From the NCBI RefSeq assembly GCF_030177895.1, contig NZ_CP123448.1, forward strand, positions 868,001 through 932,000: a stretch of DNA of 64,000 nucleotides, written 5' to 3'. The notes under the pieces were generated by a model. The model was not told where the DNA came from and did not search any database. It saw nothing but the letters and a program-made list of their open reading frames with translations. Positions 46,736 to 55,226 of the stretch are shown one piece after another. The stretch's first letter is position 1. Each line of letters opens with the position of its first letter. Made by a program: the position numbers and the translations under genes. Source of the stretch: Kingella negevensis. GTDB lineage: Bacteria > Pseudomonadota > Gammaproteobacteria > Burkholderiales > Neisseriaceae.

Positions 46736-47224
46736 ATGAACCGCCTAATTACTCAACTTCGCCGCGCCACGCCAGCCGATTGCTTCGACATTTACACCGT
46801 CCACCGCCTTGCTGTGCGCTACACTTGTCTAACCAGTTACACGCCCGAAATTTTAGAAGCATGGCTGGCTCTGCTCGACCAAGACAGTTATCAGGCTGCG
46901 ATTACATCTAAAGATAAAGAATTGTGGGTGATTGAATACAAAAACAAAATCAGTGGCTTCTTTTTGCTGGATTTGCAACGAGCGCAGTTGGACGCGTTGT
47001 ATGTTCATCCGTTTTTGCATCATTTGGGGCTGGGAACGGCATTGTTGCAACGCGCAGAAGCGTTGATGTTGAAAGCAGATTTGAGTATTTTGAGTTTGTA
47101 CGCTTCCGCTAATTCCACTTCGTTTTACACGCTCAATGGCTATGAAACTTTGGGTGAAGCTGTGATGCCGTTTAATGCAAAAATTTCGGCAAGTTGCACG
47201 TTAATGCGAAAATTTTTACAGTAA
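46736..47224 (+). CDS. GNAT family N-acetyltransferase
   Basis: A 162-residue GNAT: the acetyl-CoA loop QRAQLDALYVHPFLHHLGLG (motif A, with GLG) lies at about residues 80-100, followed by TALLQRAEA and the SFYTLNGYETLGE region typical of the fold's last strands. Substrate is unknown. ATG 46736 is preferred because 26 upstream codons would run through the uptake-sequence hairpin. Confidence 0.85.
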   Translation: MNRLITQLRRATPADCFDIYTVHRLAVRYTCLTSYTPEILEAWLALLDQDSYQAAITSKDKELWVIEYKNKISGFFLLDLQRAQLDALYVHPFLHHLGLGTALLQRAEALMLKADLSILSLYASANSTSFYTLNGYETLGEAVMPFNAKISASCTLMRKFLQ

Positions 47225-47259
47225 AAACAAAAAAGTAAATTTTTACTAAATTTGAAATA

Positions 47260-47288
47260 TTGACGATGAGTTTATCCATCTATATAAT
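47260..47288 (+). promoter_or_regulatory. Sigma-70 promoter of tRNA-Ser
   Basis: TTGACG (47260-47265) and TATAAT (47283-47288) are separated by 17 bp and lie 19 bp before the tRNA 5' end. Confidence 0.85.
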
Positions 47289-47306
47289 TCGAGTCTTTCC
47301 TGAAAC

Positions 47307-47400
47307 GGAGTAATGGCTGAGAGGCTGAAGGCACACCCCTGCTAAGGGTGCATCTGGGCTATAACCTGGATCGAGGGTTCGAATCCCTCTTACTCCGCCA
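47307..47400 (+). tRNA. tRNA-Ser(GCT)
   Basis: A 94-nt class II tRNA: acceptor GGAGTAA/TTACTCC, anticodon stem CACCC/GGGTG with loop CTGCTAA (anticodon GCT), a long variable arm (CATCTGGGCTATAACCTGGA), T-arm GGTTCGAATCC and encoded CCA. It reads AGC and AGU. Confidence 0.95.
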
Positions 47401-47409
47401 AATAACTAA

Positions 47410-47446
47410 AAACAACCTAAATATTTATATTTAGGTTGTTTTTATT
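47410..47446 (+). terminator. Terminator of tRNA-Ser
   Basis: AAACAACCTAAATA pairs with TATTTAGGTTGTTT over a short A/T loop, followed by T's. Confidence 0.88.
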
Positions 47447-47529
47447 TGCGCATTTTACTTATCAACTTTTATCTATCAGAATAACAAAAACGGTATAATT
47501 AAAGATATTTAACAATTAAAGGTCTTTCC

Positions 47530-48870
47530 ATGAACAACAAACAGACTTCACGCTTATTTAGTGCAAGTGCCGTTTTGATTCTCACCGCTTGCGCTACACC
47601 TACCACAGCACCTATTTTTTCCGGCACAGCAGCACCTGTAACTGCTGCCACCAGCACCGCAACCCCCGCAATAAACAACACCCATAGCACTACTCAATCA
47701 ACAACACCAGCAACCAATACCACTACAGTCAAAGATTCAGTCAATATTGACCTTAATAACCCTTACGGTGCTGTTGTAACAGATTTAAATGAAGAGTTAG
47801 ATACCAGCAAAGCAGAAGTATCAGAAAAAATCAAAAGCATGCAGGCTGAAGTTAAATCAGAATTAAAAGAACCTTTAAATCAGCAGAAAGAAACCATCAA
47901 ATCCACTACTGAAACAGTTTACCAACCCAGCAGCACCAATAGCACAGGATTATTAAAAACAGCTCACCATCCTAGTAATGCTACAGTTAATCCCAATGCA
48001 GCAACCCATTCCGTTGTTTCTGGCGATACCGTTTACAACATTTCAAAACGTTACGGCATTAGCCAAGATGATTTGCGTGCATGGAATAACTTATCAGACA
48101 ACAATATTAGCGTAGGACAAGTATTAAAAGTAAAGCCAGCAAGCACCAGCAAAAAGGCAACTACTTCTAGTACACAAACTTCAGCCTCTGGCACAAGCCA
48201 CGTAGTTGTTGCAGGCGATACCTTGTATAACATTTCTAAACGCTACAACGTTTCTGTTAATCAATTACGCGAATGGAATAATCTGCCTAGCGACACAGTC
48301 AAACTAGGGCAAGTTTTGCAAGTAGGCAGCTCAACCAACAAATACGCCAATGTTACCTCCAAAAGCACTAAAACCCAAACAACAAAAATTACTTCAACGC
48401 CATCAACTTACACTTCACCGAATCCCTCGATTGCAGAAACAGTAACACGTTCAGAAGTAACCAAGACTTACAGCTCATCAACACAAAGCTCAAGCAATGT
48501 AAGCACCCAATCTAAAAATGGTATTAATTGGCAAAGCCCTGTATCCAACGGACAAATCGTTAAAGCCTACTCAGCTATCACTCACGGCATTGATTTATCT
48601 ACTAGTAGTGGGCAATCTGTCGTTGCTGCAGCAGATGGAGAAGTTGTATATAGCGGTATTGGTCCTGAAGGTTATGGCAATTTAGTAGTAATAAAGCACA
48701 GTCAAAACTATTCAACTACTTATAGCAATGTTGCCTCTCTTGCCGTTAAAGAAAAAGCTATTGTTAAACGTGGTCAAAAAGTAGCAACTATGGGCAGTAA
48801 TCCATTGCATTTTGAAGTTCGTTTAGACGGTTCACCAGTCAATCCAAATAGCTTCGTTAATATCAAATAA
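47530..48870 (+). CDS. nlpD: NlpD-like lipoprotein (two LysM, degenerate M23)
   Basis: A 446-residue protein with a lipobox (VLILTAC, Cys21). A Thr/Ser/Ala-rich linker leads to two LysM repeats at about 160-205 (HSVVSGDTVYNISKRYGISQ) and about 230-275 (HVVVAGDTLYNISKRYNVSV). The C-terminal M23 domain keeps HGIDLS but lacks the second catalytic His (NPLHFEVR in place of HxH). It therefore probably activates an amidase rather than cutting peptidoglycan itself, as NlpD/EnvC do. A -10-like TATAAT lies at 47494-47499. Confidence 0.88.
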   Translation: MNNKQTSRLFSASAVLILTACATPTTAPIFSGTAAPVTAATSTATPAINNTHSTTQSTTPATNTTTVKDSVNIDLNNPYGAVVTDLNEELDTSKAEVSEKIKSMQAEVKSELKEPLNQQKETIKSTTETVYQPSSTNSTGLLKTAHHPSNATVNPNAATHSVVSGDTVYNISKRYGISQDDLRAWNNLSDNNISVGQVLKVKPASTSKKATTSSTQTSASGTSHVVVAGDTLYNISKRYNVSVNQLREWNNLPSDTVKLGQVLQVGSSTNKYANVTSKSTKTQTTKITSTPSTYTSPNPSIAETVTRSEVTKTYSSSTQSSSNVSTQSKNGINWQSPVSNGQIVKAYSAITHGIDLSTSSGQSVVAAADGEVVYSGIGPEGYGNLVVIKHSQNYSTTYSNVASLAVKEKAIVKRGQKVATMGSNPLHFEVRLDGSPVNPNSFVNIK

Positions 48871-48872
48871 CA

Positions 48873-48901
48873 AAATAGCCCTTTTATAGGGCTATTTTTT
48901 C
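48873..48901 (+). terminator. Terminator of nlpD
   Basis: AAATAGCCC pairs with GGGCTATTT over a short loop, followed by T's. Confidence 0.85.
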
Positions 48902-48931
48902 AGGCTGCCACTTAATTCAGGAGATTCCATC

Positions 48932-49777
48932 ATGATTATCGTCATGCAAGCCCACACTACCGATGATTCTATCCAAGCCGTTGTTCAATTTATCAATCAA
49001 AAAGGATTAAAAGAACACATTTCTCGCGGGACAGAGCGAACCATTATTGGCGCAATGGGTGATGTGCGTGTGGTTGATGCAGCAGAAATTGAACAATTAC
49101 CACAAGTAGAGCGTGCGATTAATATTGTGCACGAATGGCGAATGGTTAGCAAAGAAGCCGCGTTGCAAAATACAGAAATCACTGTTCGAGGGGTAACTTT
49201 TGGCGGGAATACGCCGATTAAACACATTGGCAGCCTGAAAACAGATGATGCTATTTTACTCGACCCTTTTTACTTGCCCAGCAATCCTTATTTATTTTCA
49301 GGCTGCAAAACTGAAAAAGAAATTAGCAATCAAATTAGTCTACATCATCAAAACAATCAACCTGTTATCATAAAAATTCACGATAGCAAACACATTCAGG
49401 CTGCTTTCAATATGCAGGCAGACATGATTTATATTGGTGGGGATTTGGTAGAAAATCGTTACGTTTTACATGAATTAGGCAGCCTAAATATTCCTGTTAT
49501 TGTGTGCAAGCATGCCACTCATACAGTCAAAGACTGGCTATTAGCGGCGGAACAGATTGTCTTGCGCGGCAATCAGCATGTGATTTTGGGCGATGCTGGG
49601 ACGCTAAATCCAACCAGTGAAATGTTACGCTTAGACGTTGATGCGACTGTTGCGGCTAAGCAACTGAGCCATCTCCCTGTTTTGGCGGATATTCGATTGC
49701 TTGCTCATCGCTTTATGCCGCAAGAAACGCTTATTCAACTGGCTACTATTGCGGGTGTTGATATGATTGCAAAATAG
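48932..49777 (+). CDS. DAHP-synthase-like protein, divergent
   Basis: A 281-residue protein. Residues 1-70 (MIIVMQAHTTDDSIQAVVQF; EHISRGTERTIIGAMGDVRV) match the ferredoxin-like N-terminal domain of AroF-type 3-deoxy-7-phosphoheptulonate synthases. The following barrel is short and lacks the usual AGPC and KPRTS-type signatures. IIKIHDSKHIQAAFNMQADM, GGDLVENRY and HVILGDAGTL preserve strand positions of an aldolase barrel. Catalysis is doubtful, and a regulatory paralogue is possible. AGGAG ribosome site precedes ATG. Confidence 0.6.
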   Translation: MIIVMQAHTTDDSIQAVVQFINQKGLKEHISRGTERTIIGAMGDVRVVDAAEIEQLPQVERAINIVHEWRMVSKEAALQNTEITVRGVTFGGNTPIKHIGSLKTDDAILLDPFYLPSNPYLFSGCKTEKEISNQISLHHQNNQPVIIKIHDSKHIQAAFNMQADMIYIGGDLVENRYVLHELGSLNIPVIVCKHATHTVKDWLLAAEQIVLRGNQHVILGDAGTLNPTSEMLRLDVDATVAAKQLSHLPVLADIRLLAHRFMPQETLIQLATIAGVDMIAK

Positions 49778-49784
49778 TCAATAA

Positions 49785-49821
49785 AAACGCAGCCTGAAAG
49801 TTTCAGGCTGCGTTGTTTTTT
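49785..49821. terminator. Terminator between the DAHPS-like gene and ponA
   Basis: AACGCAGCCTGAAA pairs with TTTCAGGCTGCGTT between convergent genes. Confidence 0.75.
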
Positions 49822-49823
49822 GA

Positions 49824-52145
49824 TTAATCGTACAAATCACTTGCACTAACTGGGTTTGCTTGCAATTCTGACGGAATATCAGATTCTTCTGCTTGAGTTG
49901 CCTCTTCTTCTTTGGCATTTCCTTTAGTGGTTGATTTAACCGCTTTAGGCTCTTCCGTTGAGTCTTCAGTTGGAATAGCAGGTTTAGCTGTTTTCTGCTG
50001 CTTTTGAGCATCTGCTACAGATTTTTCAGAACTTTTTGCATCAGGTTTATTCAACGCATAACGCATGTAATCTACCCAAATTGGTAAAGCTAATGTACCA
50101 CCAAATGCTTTTTTATCAATGGTTCTTGGTGTGTCATAACCTACATAAATCGCAGTTACAATTTTTGGAGAATAACCTACAAACCAAGAGTCTTTAAAGT
50201 CGTTTGTTGTACCTGTTTTACCAGCGATGTCTAAGCGTCCCAGAGCCATGGCACCTCTTGCTGTACCATGTTGCACCACATCGCGCATGATAGAAGTCAT
50301 CACAACCGCATTGTTTTTATCGATTACTCGCGGTGCGCTTTTCTCTGCGACTAATGGTTCCATTTCCGCAAGTAAATTGCCTTTGGAATCATAAATCTTA
50401 TCGATTACATAAGCTGATACCTTGTAACCGCCATTGGCAAATACTGAATAACCTTCTGCCATTTGCAAAGGTGTTACGGAGCCAGTACCCAAAGCCAATG
50501 CTACTGCTGCTGGAATTTGCTCTTTTCTAAAACCAAATTTTTGCAAATAATTGAGCACATAAGGTACACCCATTGCTTGCGCAATGCGCACTGATACAGT
50601 ATTACGTGAAGCGGTTAATGCTTGACGTAAAGTCATCATGCCGCGGAAGGTACCATCTGAGTTTTGCGGCGACCATTTACCAATGGTAATTGGCGCATCA
50701 TTCACCATAGTGTCCGCCGTCATACCTTTAGATAAGGCAGCGGAATAAACAAATGGCTTAAATGTTGAACCTGGCTGACGCATGGCTTGTGTCGCACGGT
50801 TAAAGGCTTTGGCATGGAAATCATAGCCACCCACCATCGCACGAACTGCGCCTGTTTTCACATCTAATGAAACCAGTGCACCTTGCAAGGCGGGTTGTTG
50901 CGTTACATTCCAACGGCTACCATTTTTTATCACTCGAATAACAGAGCCAACTTTAATTGCTTTATCGCCTAATTTTTTATTATTTAAAGCAAGCGCACTT
51001 TTAGCAATGCCTAAATCATTAATACTTAACTCAGCTTTTTGCCCTCCTTGCATAGCAATCGTAATGCCTTTTCTTGTTGTTTCTAAAACAACTGCCGGCA
51101 CCATTTTTTCCACTGTGTAAGTGTTCGCTAAAAACTGTTCTGCTTCTGTTTCAATATCATCATCATCTGCAAAAGTTAATTGTTGTTCTACACCGTGATA
51201 GCCTCCACCATCACGATTCCGCAAGGCTTTACGTAAGGCGTTTGTAGCTACTTTTTGGTTCTGACTATTCACAGTTGTGTAAACGTTAAAACCTCTGGTA
51301 TAGGCTTCTTCACCATAGCGCTCAAATAATTCTTGTCGTGCCATTTCTGCAACGTATAAAGAATTCTGATCAATAGGTAAGCTATAGCGCTCATACATCA
51401 ATTCTTCGTTATATGCTTCATTAGCTTGAGCAGCTGTAATAAAACCCATCTCAACCATATTGTTCAAAATATATTTTTGACGCTCTTTGGCACGAGTTGG
51501 ATTCACAATCGGGTTAAACGCAGAAGGGGCCTTTGGCAAACCTGCCAAAATAGTTGCCTCAGCCAAGCTCAAATCATTAACGTTTGAATTAAAATAAATT
51601 TTTGCTGCTGCTGCAAAGCCATAAGCACGCTGACCTAAATAGATTTGATTGAAATACAACTCTAAAATTTGGTCTTTGGTTAAGTTGCGCTCAATTTTAT
51701 AAGCTAAAAGTGCTTCGTTAAATTTACGTGTATATGTTCGCTCATTAGTCAAATAAAAATTACGAGCAACCTGCTGCGTAATGGTACTTGCACCTTGTTT
51801 ATGCCCACCTGCTAAATTGCTAACAATCGCTCGCGCAACACCTACAACATCCACACCCCAATGCTCACGGAATCTTTTATCTTCTGCTGCAATCACAGCA
51901 TTTTTTAAATTATCGGGAAATTTATCAATAGGCATAAATTCACGGCGTTCATCTCCGTATGAGCCAATTACTACTCCATCAGCTGAATAAATTGTTAAAG
52001 GTTCATGCGGTTGATAATTTCTGACATTATCTAACGCGGGTAGTTTTGGATAAGCCATCAAAATAGCAATTGATACAGCCCCAACACCAAATAAAAACAA
52101 ACCCAAAATTAGCCCAAATAATGTGGCAATGAAATTTTTAATCAT
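49824..52145 (-). CDS. mrcA: Penicillin-binding protein 1A
   Basis: A 773-residue bifunctional class A PBP (often ponA in Neisseria). A membrane anchor (about 7-30) precedes the GT51 glycosyltransferase with catalytic Glu88 in AAEDKRFREHWGVD and QGASTITQQVARN. The transpeptidase domain shows SXXK as GSTFKPFV, SXN as SRNTV and KTGTTN. An acidic tail (QAEESDIPSELQANPVSASD) ends it. It polymerises and crosslinks peptidoglycan. It diverges from pilM, the gene order conserved in Neisseria and Pseudomonas. Confidence 0.95.
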   Translation of the reverse strand: MIKNFIATLFGLILGLFLFGVGAVSIAILMAYPKLPALDNVRNYQPHEPLTIYSADGVVIGSYGDERREFMPIDKFPDNLKNAVIAAEDKRFREHWGVDVVGVARAIVSNLAGGHKQGASTITQQVARNFYLTNERTYTRKFNEALLAYKIERNLTKDQILELYFNQIYLGQRAYGFAAAAKIYFNSNVNDLSLAEATILAGLPKAPSAFNPIVNPTRAKERQKYILNNMVEMGFITAAQANEAYNEELMYERYSLPIDQNSLYVAEMARQELFERYGEEAYTRGFNVYTTVNSQNQKVATNALRKALRNRDGGGYHGVEQQLTFADDDDIETEAEQFLANTYTVEKMVPAVVLETTRKGITIAMQGGQKAELSINDLGIAKSALALNNKKLGDKAIKVGSVIRVIKNGSRWNVTQQPALQGALVSLDVKTGAVRAMVGGYDFHAKAFNRATQAMRQPGSTFKPFVYSAALSKGMTADTMVNDAPITIGKWSPQNSDGTFRGMMTLRQALTASRNTVSVRIAQAMGVPYVLNYLQKFGFRKEQIPAAVALALGTGSVTPLQMAEGYSVFANGGYKVSAYVIDKIYDSKGNLLAEMEPLVAEKSAPRVIDKNNAVVMTSIMRDVVQHGTARGAMALGRLDIAGKTGTTNDFKDSWFVGYSPKIVTAIYVGYDTPRTIDKKAFGGTLALPIWVDYMRYALNKPDAKSSEKSVADAQKQQKTAKPAIPTEDSTEEPKAVKSTTKGNAKEEEATQAEESDIPSELQANPVSASDLYD

Positions 52146-52285
52146 AATTTCCCAAAAGTATTTTCAACAAAATTACCATTTGTTTTTTAAAATAAAGTAA
52201 AATATCGCTTGTATTTGTTATTACAACAAACTTGATTGATAGCTGCCATTATAAATGTTTTAGCGAGAGGTAAGGATTTTAAATT

Positions 52286-53392
52286 ATGGGCTTTGGAAAA
52301 ACCAAAAAAAATACAAGCAATAATGCTTCAGTTGCGACATCTGGACACAGTGTAATTGGGGTAGATATTAGCCAAAATAATATTCGCATGGTTCAAGTAT
52401 CTGGACGCCAACTATCGCAAGTTCAGCTTGAAAAATATGCTATTTTGCCTCTTCCGCAAAATGTTGTTTTGGGTCATGAAATCAATGACTATGAACAGTT
52501 TGTATCTATTTTACAACAATGCTATGAAAAATTAAAAACGAACTGTAAACAAGCTAACATTGCACTACCTACTGGTTCTGTAACTATTGAAGAGAATCTT
52601 GTTTTCTCAAAAAATAATGAAGAAGAACTCTCTTTGCAAGAATTTGTGGAAGTAACCGTTTCTCAAATCGGCGATTTAGATGAAATGAATTACGATTGGC
52701 AGATTTTATCTGAGCAAGGTAATGACCAAAATATTTTGATGGTTGCTGCAAAAACTGAAGCTGTTGATAAATGCTCTGACTTACTAGATGAAATAGGTAT
52801 AACAGCTTCTAACGTAGATGTGGATTTATTTGCTATTGCAAATGCGTTTATTTTTGCTGATGCTAAAGAAGGTGGTGAATTCGCACATGAGCGTATCGCT
52901 GTTTTTGATGTTAGCGACATTTCATTAAAAGCGTTAATCATGGAAGGTAGTCGCATTCTGTACAAGCAAGAAAGTAATTTCGGTTTAGAACAACTTGTAC
53001 AATTAATTCAACGCAACTATCAAGTTCCTGATGATGAAGCGCTTGCTATGATTTTTGGTGAAGCGGCTCGACCAAAAGACTATAAAGAGTTGATTACTGA
53101 TAGCTTTAATATGCAAATTGCACAAGAAGTACAGCGTACTATGCAATTTTTCTATGCAACACAAAGCATGGACAGTGGCTCAGATGTAAAACATATCTTC
53201 ATTAGTGGTAGTGGTTGCACACCTAATTCAGGCGTTGCAGAGGTTATTTATTCTCAAACTAACATACCTACTCAACAATTAAACCCTATTTTGTTAGCAA
53301 CAAACAAAACAAAAATAGAAGAGGAACAACTGAATAAAGATGCTTCTTCTTTGACAACTGCTTTTGGTTTGGCTTTAAGAGGACTGATATAA
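52286..53392 (+). CDS. pilM: Type IV pilus assembly protein PilM
   Basis: A 368-residue actin-like cytoplasmic protein. The actin-fold phosphate-1 loop lies in VIGVDISQNNIRMVQV (about 23-38), the second at AVFDVSDISLKALIM, and ISGSGCTPNSGVAEVI later. It binds PilN at the inner membrane and links it to the ATPase. It opens pilMNOPQ and is followed by pilN after one base. Confidence 0.95.
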   Translation: MGFGKTKKNTSNNASVATSGHSVIGVDISQNNIRMVQVSGRQLSQVQLEKYAILPLPQNVVLGHEINDYEQFVSILQQCYEKLKTNCKQANIALPTGSVTIEENLVFSKNNEEELSLQEFVEVTVSQIGDLDEMNYDWQILSEQGNDQNILMVAAKTEAVDKCSDLLDEIGITASNVDVDLFAIANAFIFADAKEGGEFAHERIAVFDVSDISLKALIMEGSRILYKQESNFGLEQLVQLIQRNYQVPDDEALAMIFGEAARPKDYKELITDSFNMQIAQEVQRTMQFFYATQSMDSGSDVKHIFISGSGCTPNSGVAEVIYSQTNIPTQQLNPILLATNKTKIEEEQLNKDASSLTTAFGLALRGLI

Positions 53393-53393
53393 C

Positions 53394-54008
53394 ATGAAAT
53401 TGATTCAAATTAACTTACTTCCATATCGCGAAATGGAAGAGCAAAAGAAAAAGAAAAAATTTCAATTGATTATGGCTGCAGGTGCTTTAGCTGGCATTGG
53501 AGCATGTGCTGCAATTTATCTAGGCTTGACAGGTCTGATGGTTAGTCAAGAAAGTCGTAATGAAAGCTTGCAAGCAGGAATTAAAGAACTAGATAAGCAA
53601 CTCACTGAAATTAAAGAGTTGAATAAGCAAAAACAAAGTTTTTTGGCTCGTAAACTAAAAGTTGAAGAATTGGATCATAAGCGTTTTGAAGGTGCTTATA
53701 TTATTGATACATTGAATCAGCTTGTGCCTGAAGGAGCTTATTTAGCAAAAATTCAAGCGACAGCGGCTACAGGAAAAAATAGCAATACGTATAGCATTAC
53801 AGGTAAAGCCATCAGTGATAACAAAGTAGCGATGCTTATGACTGCCTTACCAAGTACTGGCATATTCGAAGCCCCTAAATTAATCAGCATTAAAAAAACT
53901 GATAATGGTCAAGAATTTGTTTTAGAAGCTGACTTGGTAGAGCAAAAAGTAGCTTCACAACCTACCGAACCTGCGGTTGCTGCAGCTTCTCAATCAAAAG
54001 GAAACTAA
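53394..54008 (+). CDS. pilN: Type IV pilus assembly protein PilN
   Basis: A 204-residue bitopic protein. The N-terminus MKLIQINLLPYREMEEQ carries the INLLPYR block that docks on PilM, then a transmembrane helix (about 24-44) and a periplasmic coiled coil with ferredoxin-like end. It forms the inner-membrane alignment complex with PilO. Spacing to pilM is one base. Confidence 0.95.
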   Translation: MKLIQINLLPYREMEEQKKKKKFQLIMAAGALAGIGACAAIYLGLTGLMVSQESRNESLQAGIKELDKQLTEIKELNKQKQSFLARKLKVEELDHKRFEGAYIIDTLNQLVPEGAYLAKIQATAATGKNSNTYSITGKAISDNKVAMLMTALPSTGIFEAPKLISIKKTDNGQEFVLEADLVEQKVASQPTEPAVAAASQSKGN

Positions 54009-54009
54009 A

Positions 54010-54645
54010 ATGAATTTAAATGAAATTGATTTTAAAAAACTTCATTTACAAAATAAGCCTATACAATTTTTAATGGCATTGATTTTGGCTGTTGTCATTG
54101 TTGTATTAGGATATTTTGGTTTATTTCAAGCGCAATGGGAAGAGTATCAATCAACCGTTGCAAAAGAAGCTGAATTGAAATCAGACTATGAAAAGAAAAG
54201 TGCTCAAGCAGCTAATTTGGATAATTTAAAGAAAGAATTAGTTGATATTGAAGCTTCAATTGAAGTCTTGATTAAGCAATTGCCTACAAGTGAAGAAATT
54301 CCAACATTGATTCAGGAGTTGCATCAAGCAGCAGCCAAAAATGGCTTAACAATGAACAGTGTAACTCCAGAAGCAAAAGTAATCGAAAAACCGATTGAAC
54401 GTTTACCTTTCGCAATATCAGTAACGGGTAATTACTCAAACGTTGCTCAATTTGTCAGAGATGTTGGTTCTATGTCTCGTATTGTTACTTTATCAAATAT
54501 TAATATTACAAAAAGTGAACAAAACGGAGAAGGTAGTAAATTGACTTTTACAGCTACTGCAAATACATATAAAGCAATGAATCTAACTGATACTGCTTCT
54601 TCCGCATCAGCTGCTAGCAAACCTGCAAACAATGCTGATGAATAA
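54010..54645 (+). CDS. pilO: Type IV pilus assembly protein PilO
   Basis: A 211-residue protein: short cytoplasmic N-terminus, transmembrane helix (about 17-37), coiled coil (about 48-95) and ferredoxin-like domain. It partners PilN. The start at 54010 follows the pilN stop by one base and lies well for the family; an 11-codon longer start would overlap pilN. Confidence 0.94.
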   Translation: MNLNEIDFKKLHLQNKPIQFLMALILAVVIVVLGYFGLFQAQWEEYQSTVAKEAELKSDYEKKSAQAANLDNLKKELVDIEASIEVLIKQLPTSEEIPTLIQELHQAAAKNGLTMNSVTPEAKVIEKPIERLPFAISVTGNYSNVAQFVRDVGSMSRIVTLSNINITKSEQNGEGSKLTFTATANTYKAMNLTDTASSASAASKPANNADE

Positions 54646-54676
54646 TTTTGATTTATAGAATCTTTAGGAAGCAATA

Positions 54677-55195
54677 ATGAAAACAATCTCTTTAATAATT
54701 GCATCACTACTTGTCTTATCTGCATGTTCAGAAGAAGAAGGAGATTTACAAGTATGGATGAAATCAACTCAAGCTAGTGCAAAATCCAAAGTTAAACCTA
54801 TTGCACCTCCTGAAAAAGTTGAGCGAGTAACCTACTACGCACCTCAAACATCAGGCCCTAATGCATTCAATGAAGATAGAATGCGTGCAGCTTATCAAAG
54901 CACTAATATGCCAGACTTAAATAGAAGCAAAGAACTATTAGAAAATTATAGTTTAGAAAGTCTGAAATATGTTGGTTCAATTGGCTCTGGTGACAACTTA
55001 TCAGCAATGATTGAAGTTGATGGCTTTGTGTATACAGTAAAACCTGGTAATTATATTGGTCAAAATCTTGGTCGTATCACATCCATAAAACCAGAAGTAA
55101 TTACTATCCAAGAGAATGTTGAAGATGTCTATGGCAAATGGAACCCACGAAACGTAGACCTACCTCTATCTGATTCAGATAGCCCTTCAAAATAA
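54677..55195 (+). CDS. pilP: Type IV pilus lipoprotein PilP
   Basis: A 172-residue lipoprotein with lipobox VLSAC (Cys17). The C-terminal beta domain (LKYVGSIGSGDNLSAMIEVD; VKPGNYIGQNLGRITSIKPE) is the part that contacts PilQ. It joins PilNO to the secretin across the periplasm. Ribosome site AGGAAG precedes ATG. Confidence 0.95.
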   Translation: MKTISLIIASLLVLSACSEEEGDLQVWMKSTQASAKSKVKPIAPPEKVERVTYYAPQTSGPNAFNEDRMRAAYQSTNMPDLNRSKELLENYSLESLKYVGSIGSGDNLSAMIEVDGFVYTVKPGNYIGQNLGRITSIKPEVITIQENVEDVYGKWNPRNVDLPLSDSDSPSK

Positions 55196-55226
55196 TTAGC
55201 AATTCAAATAATTTTTACGAGGTTTC

